A stretch of 64,000 bases of DNA, from contig NZ_VNJK01000001.1 in the NCBI RefSeq assembly GCF_007786455.1, positions 792,476 through 856,475 on the forward strand, read 5' to 3'. This DNA comes from Paenibacillus agilis (lineage in GTDB: Bacteria; Bacillota; Bacilli; Paenibacillales; Paenibacillaceae). A model generated the notes under the pieces. The model worked only from the letters and a program-made list of their open reading frames with translations, searched no databases and had not been told where the DNA came from. Position 1 is the stretch's first letter. Every line of letters begins with the position of its first letter. This document shows, one piece after another, positions 49,664-57,726 of this stretch. The position numbers and the translations under genes are program-made.

Positions 49664-50866
49664 ATGCGTAAGTTGGTAATTATGTTGCTATTAGTAAGTA
49701 CATTGATCCTATCTATAATCCCCACTTTACAGGTACATGCAGTTGGAAGTACCACTCCATCTCCTCATATGGAGGCGATTAACGGTGGATTTGAGAAGGA
49801 CGTAAATCTGAATAATCTGCCGGATTTCTGGGAGATGAATTGGAGAAATGGCACTAGTACCAAACCATTTGCTACAATGGCTCCCTATGAACCGGTAAGT
49901 GGGAAGTATCATTTGCGTCTATATAATGGAATGGGAGACGCGACGGCAGCTCAATATGCGTTGTCCAATGTTATAGCAGTTAAAGGTGGAAATGCTTACG
50001 AACTCAAAGCCAAATTACGCTATACACTGCCAAGCGGAATGGCCCAAATCTCTATCATTCAAGTGGACAGCAAAGGAAATAACGTTGGTGAACTTCAATA
50101 TACGTACAGCAAAGGTGCTTGGCAATGGGTAGATACGAATAATCGATTTGTTGTACAGCCAGAAACCGTTGGGATTAGAATTCGGTTTGGAGTTGGTTGG
50201 GCGGAAGAAGGAGCTTATCTCGATGTGGATCAAGTGGAATTGAAGTCTTTGAACGAATATGGAACTTTCGAAGAAGATAGCAATCAGAACCATTTGGCGG
50301 ACTTCTGGGAGTTGAATTGGCGAAACGGTATTAGTGAGAATCCATTTTCGAAATTAGCCCCCTATGAACCTGTTGCGGGAAAATATCACTTGCGACTATA
50401 TAGCGGTGAAAAAGAAGCTTCGTCCTATCAGTATACAGTGTCAGAATCCATACCCGTTATCAGCGGGGCGGCTTATAAGCTAAATGCACATTTACGCTAT
50501 GCAGCAGCGAACGGTAAAGTACAGATGAGTGTCATTCAACGCAACGGAAAAAGAGAGATAGTAGACGAAGTACATTACGTCTATCAGAATGATCAGTGGA
50601 GATGGAGAGAAAAGTTGGAGTATTTCGTCGTTCATCCTAAGGCTACTACGGTAGATATTCGCTTCGGAGTTGGTGGTCAAGAGCGTGCTTATTTGGATGT
50701 GGATAATGTAACTCTCTCGTTCTTAAATGCCACAGGCAATGTGAAAGTTAAAACATATACATACAATGAAAATGGGCAATTGAAGACGATTAGGTATCCG
50801 AACGGTAAAGTCGTGACGTACAAATACGATGCCAATGGCAATCTACTTGGAAAGAGTAGTCTTTAG
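49664..50866 (+). CDS. YD-tagged secreted protein with two CBM-like modules
   Basis: This 400-residue protein has a signal peptide (about 1-26) and two modules of about 165 residues (near 33 and 199). Each has NGGFEKD or GTFEED, then LPDFWE.NWRNG or LADFWELNWRNG, APYEPV.GKYHLRLY, and ends (Y)LDVD(Q/N)V.L. A YD tag closes the protein (YTYNENGQLKTI, YKYDANGNLLGK). The modules look like jelly-roll carbohydrate-binding domains with conserved Trp pairs that could stack on sugar. It lies 58 bases behind 48037 with AAGGGGAA upstream. Confidence 0.75.
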   Translation: MRKLVIMLLLVSTLILSIIPTLQVHAVGSTTPSPHMEAINGGFEKDVNLNNLPDFWEMNWRNGTSTKPFATMAPYEPVSGKYHLRLYNGMGDATAAQYALSNVIAVKGGNAYELKAKLRYTLPSGMAQISIIQVDSKGNNVGELQYTYSKGAWQWVDTNNRFVVQPETVGIRIRFGVGWAEEGAYLDVDQVELKSLNEYGTFEEDSNQNHLADFWELNWRNGISENPFSKLAPYEPVAGKYHLRLYSGEKEASSYQYTVSESIPVISGAAYKLNAHLRYAAANGKVQMSVIQRNGKREIVDEVHYVYQNDQWRWREKLEYFVVHPKATTVDIRFGVGGQERAYLDVDNVTLSFLNATGNVKVKTYTYNENGQLKTIRYPNGKVVTYKYDANGNLLGKSSL

Positions 50867-50937
50867 CTTGCTTAGGCCCTTTTTATGCGATAAAATATAT
50901 AGTTACACAATAAAAGAACATCTAAGGGGAAATGAAC

Positions 50938-52182
50938 ATGAAAAAGAAATTTGTCACCAAAGCACTTATGGTAGTAGTACTGCTAAGTATGTTATTTACT
51001 AGCAGCGCATTTGCAAACAATTCTGTTCATTACGAGTATGATGCTAACGGTAACTTAATTAGAAAAAAGCAAATCAAATTAACCGATCTCAGCAATGCAC
51101 CTGCTGAAAAAATGACTTTTGCTGGAGATAAGAAGGTAAGTATAGTGGCGAATAGTCTGAATCAAGCAGAGAATGGTCGTACAACCGTGCAATTTTGGAT
51201 GAACTGGTCGGGGCAGAGCCAGCAAATGCCGTTCTCTTGGGGCTCAGGTTATGATTTATACATAACAAGTGACGTTCTAGGCTTTAACACTTTTAATGGC
51301 GAAGTCTATGGATTTAATGCAGTGAATATTAAAAATAAATGGGTCCATGTTACCGCAATATTTAATAATGGGGATATTACGAAGAGCGAATTGTATATTA
51401 ATGGAGAGCGCCAAACGCTAAAGCTATATGGTACTAATTCATTTACAAAACATGTATCTGCTAATGCGACAATTGGTGGCTGGTGGGAAAATAATGATTA
51501 CAATTTCAAAGGACAACTTGCAGATCTTAAAATATGGAACCGAGCATTAACCCCAGCTGAGATTACAAGTAGTGTAATGAAGCAAGAGCCTGTTGCTGCG
51601 AATGATTTAATCGGAAGATGGCAGTTGGGCGAAGCTCCAGATAGCGCATTGAAGCTAAAAGGGAAACAAAGAATAGAACTAAGTGATATTCCGGTCAACA
51701 AACAACCAGGAGCAAAAACAACGGTTCAATTTTGGATGAAGTGGGATGGAAGTAACGCTGAAATGCCATTTAATTGGGGAAGTGGGGTTTTGGAAGAGGC
51801 ATATACATTGTATTTGGCTGAGAATCGTTTCGGTTTTAATACAGGTGTCGCAGATATGTATGGTATATCATCATTAAATTTAATGAATCGTTGGACCCAT
51901 GTTACAGCTGTATTTAATAACGGAAATGTGTATGATAGTGAGTTATATATTAATGGTGTAAAGCAGACATTGATTAAATCGGGGAACGAGGCAAAGAGTC
52001 GGAATGTAGTTAGCAAGGCGTTTGTATCTGGTTGGGGTCGTGACGATTTCTATAAATTTAATGGACAAATAGCTGACCTTAAAATATGGAATCGCGCACT
52101 TTCTGCGGAAGAGGCAAAGAGTGAAATGTACAAAGCCGTAACGAACCATAACAATGGCTTAGTGTACAGCATGTTTGAATAA
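50938..52182 (+). CDS. YD-tagged secreted protein with two LamG-like domains
   Basis: The start is ATG 50938, seven bases after AAGGGGA; an in-frame ATG at 50932 is too close. The 414-residue product has a signal peptide ending SAFA and a minimal YD tag of one motif (YEYDANGNLIRKK). Two LamG/concanavalin-A-like domains follow (about 55-220 and 228-405). Both show TTVQFWM.W, W.HVTA.FNNG, SELYING..Q and the closing G(Q)(L/I)ADLKIWNRAL. LamG-like domains bind glycans or proteins at surfaces. It is the last tagged gene of the island. Confidence 0.8.
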   Translation: MKKKFVTKALMVVVLLSMLFTSSAFANNSVHYEYDANGNLIRKKQIKLTDLSNAPAEKMTFAGDKKVSIVANSLNQAENGRTTVQFWMNWSGQSQQMPFSWGSGYDLYITSDVLGFNTFNGEVYGFNAVNIKNKWVHVTAIFNNGDITKSELYINGERQTLKLYGTNSFTKHVSANATIGGWWENNDYNFKGQLADLKIWNRALTPAEITSSVMKQEPVAANDLIGRWQLGEAPDSALKLKGKQRIELSDIPVNKQPGAKTTVQFWMKWDGSNAEMPFNWGSGVLEEAYTLYLAENRFGFNTGVADMYGISSLNLMNRWTHVTAVFNNGNVYDSELYINGVKQTLIKSGNEAKSRNVVSKAFVSGWGRDDFYKFNGQIADLKIWNRALSAEEAKSEMYKAVTNHNNGLVYSMFE

Positions 52183-52336
52183 TTCATTAATCCATGTACC
52201 AACTTTTCCTGAGAAAATTTTCATTTCACTGCAACAAAATGGGTTTTTGGATCGTCTCTTTATAAGGAGCATCTTTTCTAACTAAATGGTGTTCTTTGTA
52301 TGTAATAGAGTAACGATTCATAAGCGGGGTGGAAAA

Positions 52337-52669
52337 GTGAAGAAGGGTATTATAGGTATGGCTCTTTTTTGCATAATCACTACTTTATTCGTCGGTTGCA
52401 GTGGAGAATCTCAAAGCCATGCTTCCATTCTGATCTACAACAATCAGGAATACATAGGAGACAACTTGGTAGCTAAAGCGCAATATCCTAATGTGAACCA
52501 GGTAGGATCGGTATCGAAGATGGTAAGAAGTAATCAGCTACCGAAGGGAGAGTTCTCGTCAAATGAACTTTCCAAAGGTACGAAAATATATCAGGTGGAT
52601 GAATATACGCTGCTGGCGAACTGGGATAATGAGCAATATAAGCTATTTGAACGTAAAAAATCATCTTAG
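52337..52669 (+). CDS. Small lipoprotein
   Basis: The start is GTG 52337 behind GGGGTGG; an upstream in-frame extension to 52286 does not begin a signal peptide. The 110-residue product has a lipoprotein signal with lipobox LFVGC (Cys about residue 21), then a short acidic-basic domain: YNNQEYIG, then LPKGEFSSNELSKGTKIYQ. It resembles small uncharacterised lipoproteins of Bacillales with this 'LP..FSSN.L..GTKIY' pattern. The function is unknown. There is no YD tag, so it marks the right border of the island. Confidence 0.75.
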   Translation: MKKGIIGMALFCIITTLFVGCSGESQSHASILIYNNQEYIGDNLVAKAQYPNVNQVGSVSKMVRSNQLPKGEFSSNELSKGTKIYQVDEYTLLANWDNEQYKLFERKKSS

Positions 52670-52710
52670 CTTTTAGCTAAACTAGATTCTTAGTTACAGA
52701 GGAAATGGAA

Positions 52711-52748
52711 AAGCCCTTAAAGATGTACTCCTTTAAGGGCTTTTTTTG
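52711..52748 (+). terminator. Rho-independent terminator
   Basis: AAGCCCTTAAAG (52711-52722) and CTTTAAGGGCTT (52731-52742) form a 12-bp perfect stem followed by a T-run. Confidence 0.92.
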
Positions 52749-52839
52749 CGTCCATCTAGAGTACTGGCCGGTTCAAGCCACAATCGAGTTTCCTCTGTAA
52801 AGGATGAACAATAAAGATGAATGGGGAGGGTTTCAAAGT

Positions 52840-54237
52840 ATGATGAGTCGAAACGTATCAATCGAGGTAAATCGAGCAAGCTGTATGGTGGATGAGCCGA
52901 TAAGTTTCTGTATTACTGGTCTTCATCCGCAAGGGCTGTATGAGATCGTGGTTGAGATGCTGGATGATCTAGGACGCACGTGGTGCTCTAATGCAGAGTT
53001 TGAAACTAATAACAAAGGGGAACTTGATACGGCAGTTCATTCTGCGCGCAGCGGGAGCTACAGCGGCATTATGGCAAATGGTTTGTTCTGGTCTATGCAG
53101 TTGAAGGAGCAGGCTGGGGAACTATCATGGGGGCATGCCCACTCTATACCTTTTTATATGAAGATGAGCTTGAATCCTAACTGCTACAGCGTAAAAGTAC
53201 ACGAATTCATCTGTGCACAAGGGGATGACCGCAATATTGCAAAAGACGATTCCTATAAAGCGAAAACAGTTGTAGCTGAACATTCATTCGAAATGAATTT
53301 TATAGCTGACCATGTTCAGGTGATCGATGTTACTGATGGATTTATTGGACAATATTATATGCCAGCCACGAAAACAACTACCAGCAAGGATTACAACAAG
53401 TTGCCTGCAGTCATCATCGTAGGCGGGTCAGGTGGCGGGTTTGGTTGGTCTGCTCAAATTGCTTCTGTACTTGCTTCGAGAGGCATTGCAACGATGGCGG
53501 TTGCTTATTTTGATTATCAAGGTAGTTATGGTTTGCCTCAAGAATTAGTAGACATTCCGCTAGAATCTTTTGAATGTTGCATCGATTGGTTACAGCAAAG
53601 AGCTGAAGTTGACAGTGAACGAATAGGGGTTGTCGGCATTTCAAAGGGGGCTGAACTCTCATTGCTGCTCGGAAGCACATACCACGAGTCGATAAGCTCT
53701 GTTGTAGCTATTGCACCTGCCCATATTGTTATGCAAGGGATCTCCATGACGAATCATATCCCCCAATCCTCCTGGTCCTATCAGGGGGAGCCGCTCGCAT
53801 TCCTTCCCTATCCGGATGATTATACAGCTACCGCATCTTTTGATAAATCCAGTTTGCGAGATATTATTACACGTGCTTTGCAAAATACAGAAGCGGTTGA
53901 ACAATCTCGGATTCCAGTTGAGCGAATGAGCGCGAATGTGCTGCTTATTTCCGGTGATCAAGATGAAATGGGGCCAACCTCAGATATGAGTTCGTCTATC
54001 CAAAACACCCTATCCGATCATTCATATCCATATGAAGTGAAACATTTACGCTATCCTGATGCAGGACACTCCTTCTTCCTTCCTAACTTGCCTGCAGTTG
54101 TATTCCATCCTAATGTAAGCCCTGCTGCGGTTGCTGCAGCTGAACAGCATGCATGGAAAGCAATCCTATCTTTTTTACAAAGGGCTGCTAACAGCCATCT
54201 GAGCAAATCCTATCCCGTATCTAATATTGTAAAGTAA
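52840..54237 (+). CDS. Acyl-CoA thioesterase / BAAT-like alpha/beta hydrolase
   Basis: The preferred start is ATG 52840, about 10 bases after GGGGAGG; the longer frame from 52804 has AAAGG directly against its ATG. The 465-residue product has an N-terminal beta-sandwich domain of the Bile_Hydr_Trans type (about 1-150). The C-terminal alpha/beta-hydrolase domain is of the BAAT_C type. The nucleophile elbow is GISKGAEL (Ser), the acid is probably the Asp in SGDQDE, and the base the His in DAGHSFF. Human BAAT has Cys as nucleophile; Ser here fits a thioesterase, acting on acyl-CoA or a similar ester in the cytoplasm. No signal peptide is present. It stands alone between two intergenic gaps. Confidence 0.82.
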   Translation: MMSRNVSIEVNRASCMVDEPISFCITGLHPQGLYEIVVEMLDDLGRTWCSNAEFETNNKGELDTAVHSARSGSYSGIMANGLFWSMQLKEQAGELSWGHAHSIPFYMKMSLNPNCYSVKVHEFICAQGDDRNIAKDDSYKAKTVVAEHSFEMNFIADHVQVIDVTDGFIGQYYMPATKTTTSKDYNKLPAVIIVGGSGGGFGWSAQIASVLASRGIATMAVAYFDYQGSYGLPQELVDIPLESFECCIDWLQQRAEVDSERIGVVGISKGAELSLLLGSTYHESISSVVAIAPAHIVMQGISMTNHIPQSSWSYQGEPLAFLPYPDDYTATASFDKSSLRDIITRALQNTEAVEQSRIPVERMSANVLLISGDQDEMGPTSDMSSSIQNTLSDHSYPYEVKHLRYPDAGHSFFLPNLPAVVFHPNVSPAAVAAAEQHAWKAILSFLQRAANSHLSKSYPVSNIVK

Positions 54238-54563
54238 CGAATCTATAGTCTTCGCGAATACATTGGCGCATATATAACAATAGATATAGATCGTTATGAA
54301 TTGCACCACTCACTCGAATCATGTAATGACATTTTCAGTAGCTAAGAACCAGAGGGAACAACAGATTTGTATACTTTGTAGTGTCATGTTGAACGAACAA
54401 AATATCCGAGTCTCCCTCCTTGATAGTCCGTTCATCCCACGATGAACTATGTTTATACAGCAGTCTGGAGATCCAAAATTATAAGCCGCAGAAGACATTT
54501 ATCGATTCATTTTGTGCATTGGTGTATAATAAGGGCATGAATGAATGTGAGGTGAAATAACAG
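54238..54563. other. 326-base intergenic region before trmL
   Basis: There is no credible ORF. It holds a small hairpin (54430-54436 with 54441-54447) and a possible trmL promoter near its right end (TATAAT at 54525-54530). Confidence 0.5.
54502..54530 (+). promoter_or_regulatory. Possible sigma-A promoter for trmL
   Basis: A perfect TATAAT lies at 54525-54530. The -35 candidate 17 bases upstream (TCGATT) is weak. Confidence 0.4.
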
Positions 54564-55028
54564 ATGGCTCTGAATATCGTACTCGTCGAACCTGAAATTC
54601 CTGCAAATACAGGCAATATTGCTCGTACATGCGCAGCGACAGGGACCCATCTGCATTTGGTTAGACCGCTTGGGTTTAATACGGATGATCGCACGTTGAA
54701 GCGTGCAGGCTTGGATTACTGGAGTGCCGTACAAGTTCATTATTATGATTCGTTTGCGGAATTGCAGGACAAACACGCGGGAGCGCGTTTTTTTTATGCC
54801 ACAACGAAGACGAAGAACAATTTCAGTGATTTTCAATTCCGAGATGGGGATTTCTTCGTATTCGGTAAGGAAACGAAGGGGTTGCCTGAATCTTTAATTG
54901 CTGCAAACGCGGAAACATGTATGAGAATGCCGATGACAGATAAAGTTCGTTCCTTGAATTTATCCAATACGGCAGCAATCGTAGTATATGAAGCATTAAG
55001 ACAGCTAGGTTATCCAGGATTGGATTAA
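54564..55028 (+). CDS. trmL: tRNA (cytidine/uridine-34-2'-O)-methyltransferase
   Basis: This 154-residue protein is full length for TrmL/YibK. It opens with NIVLVEPEIPANTGNIART, the SPOUT-family motif 1, continues with HL..PLGF.TDDR.LKRAGLDYW, and has FGKETKGLPE and the C-terminal knot motif R..P....VRSLNLSN.AAIVVYEALRQ. TrmL is a dimeric SPOUT enzyme that methylates the ribose at the wobble position of tRNA-Leu isoacceptors using SAM. ATG 54564 follows GTGAGGTG. It is a single gene. Confidence 0.93.
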   Translation: MALNIVLVEPEIPANTGNIARTCAATGTHLHLVRPLGFNTDDRTLKRAGLDYWSAVQVHYYDSFAELQDKHAGARFFYATTKTKNNFSDFQFRDGDFFVFGKETKGLPESLIAANAETCMRMPMTDKVRSLNLSNTAAIVVYEALRQLGYPGLD

Positions 55029-55284
55029 CGAATGTAACTAACAATTAGGAACAATAGAAATTGAGGGTAGGCAGTGAAATGTCTGAGAAAGAACGCCTAT
55101 AATTATGAGTATTGAGACCTAATATCGTGATTTTATGCGACATTTAGTCACTTTGTTACAAAAAATAAAGCAAACCTAAAAAAATTGACAAATTTCAGCA
55201 GGATTTTCAGATCAGGCATCGAATAAGTAGGGGCAGAGTTCAAAAAGGGTAAGTCATGAGAGATAGCAAAGAGAGGTGGATCTG

Positions 55285-55533
55285 ATGAAACCTGCCGGTG
55301 TAGTCCGAAAAGTCGATCAATTGGGGCGCATTGTACTTCCGAAGTCACTACGTAAACGTTATCAGATGAATGAAGGGGATCCTGTCGAAATTCTAGTTCA
55401 AGGGGATCATATCATTTTGGAGCGTTACCGTCCAAAATGTGTATTCTGCGGTAATATGGATGGCGTAGCAGAATTTAAAGAACGTTATATCTGTTCAACA
55501 TGCATGACCGAAATGACGCATTTGGTAAGGTAA
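55285..55533 (+). CDS. AbrB-family transition-state regulator with Cys-pair tail
   Basis: The start is ATG 55285 with GAGAGGTGG upstream; GTG 55276 falls inside that site. The 82-residue protein has a SpoVT-AbrB DNA-binding domain (about 1-50): GVVRKVDQLGRIVLPKSLRK, then DPVEILVQGDHIILE. The C-terminal half differs from B. subtilis AbrB. It has a CxxC and a second CxxC (CVFCG and CSTC), a likely zinc ribbon or redox switch. It probably acts as a dimer or tetramer repressing transition-phase genes. A strong terminator follows. Confidence 0.88.
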   Translation: MKPAGVVRKVDQLGRIVLPKSLRKRYQMNEGDPVEILVQGDHIILERYRPKCVFCGNMDGVAEFKERYICSTCMTEMTHLVR

Positions 55534-55548
55534 ATAGGGGGCAAGGAA

Positions 55549-55578
55549 GAGGCATTGCAAGGTCAATGCCTCTTTTTT
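55549..55578 (+). terminator. Rho-independent terminator after abrB-like gene
   Basis: GAGGCATTG (55549-55557) and CAATGCCTC (55564-55572) form a 9-bp stem followed by six Ts. Confidence 0.9.
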
Positions 55579-55668
55579 GTTATCGAAAAACTATATGAAG
55601 TTGGCGTAAATACGCAAAGACGCCGGCACTTGGCCGACGTCTCGCACTGCTCTTATTGGTCAATGATG

Positions 55669-55761
55669 TTACAGACCAGCGGTCTTATCTTCGTTGTATC
55701 CAGAGGTGAACATAGCCAATAAGAACAAAACGAATACGAGCATAATAATCCAGAATGTCAT
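55669..55761 (-). CDS. 30-residue single-helix membrane peptide
   Basis: On the minus strand, ATG (55761-55759) follows a full AGGAGGTG six bases upstream and reads 30 codons to TAA (55671-55669). The product begins MTFWIIMLVFVLFLL and ends TSGYNEDKTAGL: one membrane helix and a short polar tail. It resembles in size the small membrane peptides common in spore formers. The near-perfect ribosome site is the main support. The function is unknown. Confidence 0.7.
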   Translation of the reverse strand: MTFWIIMLVFVLFLLAMFTSGYNEDKTAGL

Positions 55762-55895
55762 ATGAAGCACCTCCTACAAACTACCATTATTATAACCAAT
55801 ACATACCAAAAAGAAAATGAAAACATGAATGGATAGAGATAGGAAGTCTCTTCTACGAAATTGGATTACATCTACGAGTCATCTTATGCTAGAGA

Positions 55896-56957
55896 CTATT
55901 TGAAAAACAAGAAATGTGTCGGTAATTGGCGTAGGTGTCCATCCGATGGACTATTGACAACTCGTCCTTTAAAAATTAAAGAAGATGAACCGCCGCCATC
56001 GAGCGTATAAGCATCTTGCACACCGAGATTTTGCATTTTCTTCTGCATCTCTGATAGCAATGCTCCGGAGTTTCCGTTCTCATCATAGCCATCTACAACC
56101 ATAATGAGAAGTTGATCATCTTTATAGTTTCCGATAACGGTTCGTGGAGCGCGAGAGCTTGCCCACTTCTCAGGAATCTTTAATGAGACGCCATTATGCA
56201 GAAGCTGAGGAACGAAGCTGGCACCGAAATGTGGATCCAACTTGTCCAATTGATATTGGCTGTAGAATTTACCGCCAATGAGCTTAGACTCTTTATCAAA
56301 GCCGACAAAGGTAAGATCCTTAAAGCTTGGATGGAACCCACCTATATACTTGCCATTCATAACGGTAGTGCCTAGTGGATATCTTCCACCACCGCCATCT
56401 GCGTATCCGCCTGCATTGACACCTGCAACAGCGCCATAACGCTGTACAGCTTGCATTGTCGTTTCAGTGCCGCCGAACTTGTCATTGCCAAGCGTCATCT
56501 TCATTGCATCAGATGATTTCAGCTTTACTTTCATCGCGTAGCCATTATAGGATGTTGATCCTATGCGATATAATTCTGCTGTTAGTTTATCACTATTGAC
56601 TTGGTCCATAGGTGTGCCAAGCTTGGCTGTAATGCGACGATTGTAAATTTGTTCAGGACGCTTAGACTGCGCAGAAGCGGCGTTAACAATGGAATTCATT
56701 GCGTTCGTTGTCTTTTGATACAGCTTGGAAACACGACCTACTGTCTCCATTGTATATTCTGCGGTGTGCTGGGCTTTCGTTAACCCTTGCGTAATCTGTT
56801 TCTGACTCTCATTCCAATCTTGCGTGAACGAAGCATTATCTGGCAGCGTCAGTTGAATGGATACTTGTAAGGAAGAGATGAGGATGAATATCATCATCCC
56901 GATGAACGGAGCGACAACCATCATAAACATGCGGTTTATTTGTTTAACTTGTGTCAT
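55896..56957 (-). CDS. Phosphodiester glycosidase (NAGPA-domain) family protein
   Basis: This 353-residue protein is anchored by one N-terminal membrane helix (about 10-32) with a coiled linker. The C-terminal domain (about 150-353) has the NAGPA/exopolysaccharide phosphodiester glycosidase motifs: GVNAGGY, then LGTTVMNGK, (L)LIMVVDGYDENGNSGA and the signature YTLDGGGSSSLIF. The family removes sugar phosphodiester caps; bacterial members act outside the membrane, perhaps on cell-wall or exopolysaccharide linkages. It lies 13 bases behind the coiled-coil gene that starts at 57381, so the two form an operon. Confidence 0.85.
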   Translation of the reverse strand: MTQVKQINRMFMMVVAPFIGMMIFILISSLQVSIQLTLPDNASFTQDWNESQKQITQGLTKAQHTAEYTMETVGRVSKLYQKTTNAMNSIVNAASAQSKRPEQIYNRRITAKLGTPMDQVNSDKLTAELYRIGSTSYNGYAMKVKLKSSDAMKMTLGNDKFGGTETTMQAVQRYGAVAGVNAGGYADGGGGRYPLGTTVMNGKYIGGFHPSFKDLTFVGFDKESKLIGGKFYSQYQLDKLDPHFGASFVPQLLHNGVSLKIPEKWASSRAPRTVIGNYKDDQLLIMVVDGYDENGNSGALLSEMQKKMQNLGVQDAYTLDGGGSSSLIFKGRVVNSPSDGHLRQLPTHFLFFK

Positions 56958-56970
56958 CGGCTGTCCTCAA

Positions 56971-57381
56971 TCATTTTAAAAGATCCATTTTCTTCTGCAG
57001 TGCTGCCAACTGCTTTTTCACTTCATTCAACTGAGAGTAAAGCTTATTGCTGTTATCTGTTTTGTTAGACGCATTGTCCTTCGTAAACTCAAGCAATTCA
57101 TTAAATGACTGTACTTTGCTTTGCATCTGGTCGAGCTTGTCATTCATTTGCTTCAACTGCTTCTCGTAATTGCGCTGCATGTTGGTAATCTGCGCATTTG
57201 TTTGTGCCTGCACCTGTTCAATCATGGATTGCTTCATGTGCTGACTGTAATAATAAGTTGCGGTTATCCCGACCGCAATCATGACGAACCAGAACAATAA
57301 GAACCATGCGGGGCTTACTCTGTTCGCCTTCGTTCGGGATCTGCGGGAAGGCTCCCGTTCATTCTCGAAAGAAGGTTGCAT
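56971..57381 (-). CDS. Coiled-coil single-pass membrane protein
   Basis: The preferred start is ATG 57381 with GAGGTG seven bases upstream; TTG 57387 is too close to it. The 136-residue product has a basic N-terminus, one membrane helix (WFLLFWFVMIAVGITATYY, about 26-44) and a long extracytoplasmic coiled coil (about 60-135, heptad-rich with Gln/Lys/Leu). There is no known family. It is co-transcribed with the phosphodiester glycosidase gene and may be its partner or tether. Confidence 0.75.
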   Translation of the reverse strand: MQPSFENEREPSRRSRTKANRVSPAWFLLFWFVMIAVGITATYYYSQHMKQSMIEQVQAQTNAQITNMQRNYEKQLKQMNDKLDQMQSKVQSFNELLEFTKDNASNKTDNSNKLYSQLNEVKKQLAALQKKMDLLK

Positions 57382-57503
57382 ATCCAATCACCTCAAAGCT
57401 ACTTTTATCCAAGTTGACCCAAATCTTTCAATACATCCTATTATTCTATCACGACCGTCAAGCGCAAGCAAAAAAGGCCAACTTTCTTCTCACCATTAGA
57501 TAG

Positions 57504-57538
57504 AGTTGATAGATTTAGCTTCTTGAATCCTATCAACT
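57504..57538. repeat. 9-bp inverted repeat in divergent intergenic region
   Basis: AGTTGATAG (57504-57512) and CTATCAACT (57530-57538) are perfect complements 17 bases apart. There is no T-run, so it looks more like an operator or regulator site than a terminator. It lies between the minus operon starting at 57381 and the kinase gene at 57727. The remaining 345 bases hold no other gene. Confidence 0.55.
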
Positions 57539-57616
57539 TCTTGATTGGCGATAAAAACTACCTTATATATGCACGAAGTCGCTCACCTTCAAAAGAACAG
57601 ATAGGACTTTTTTTCA

Positions 57617-57645
57617 TTGCGCATATGTGCATGCTTCTATACAAT
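57617..57645 (+). promoter_or_regulatory. Sigma-A type promoter for the ComP-like kinase
   Basis: TTGCGC (57617-57622), 17-base spacer, TACAAT (57640-57645), followed at 57727 by the gene. Confidence 0.6.
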
Positions 57646-57726
57646 CAAAGTATGTTAGTTTTTAGAGAATGGCGTCGAATTGTGCGCTTATCGTAATTAG
57701 TATTTGTTATAGGATTGAGGGAAAAG

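Noticed and set aside
1-52182. CRISPR-like array
   Set aside because: Repeats are protein-coding modules of 95-165 codons, not short repeats with unique spacers.
52804-52839. Upstream start of the BAAT-like gene
   Set aside because: Its AAAGG touches the ATG, while GGGGAGG is well placed for ATG 52840.
55600-55645. Second terminator or small RNA at the AGACG/CGTCT hairpin
   Set aside because: The stem is interrupted and no T-tract follows on either strand.
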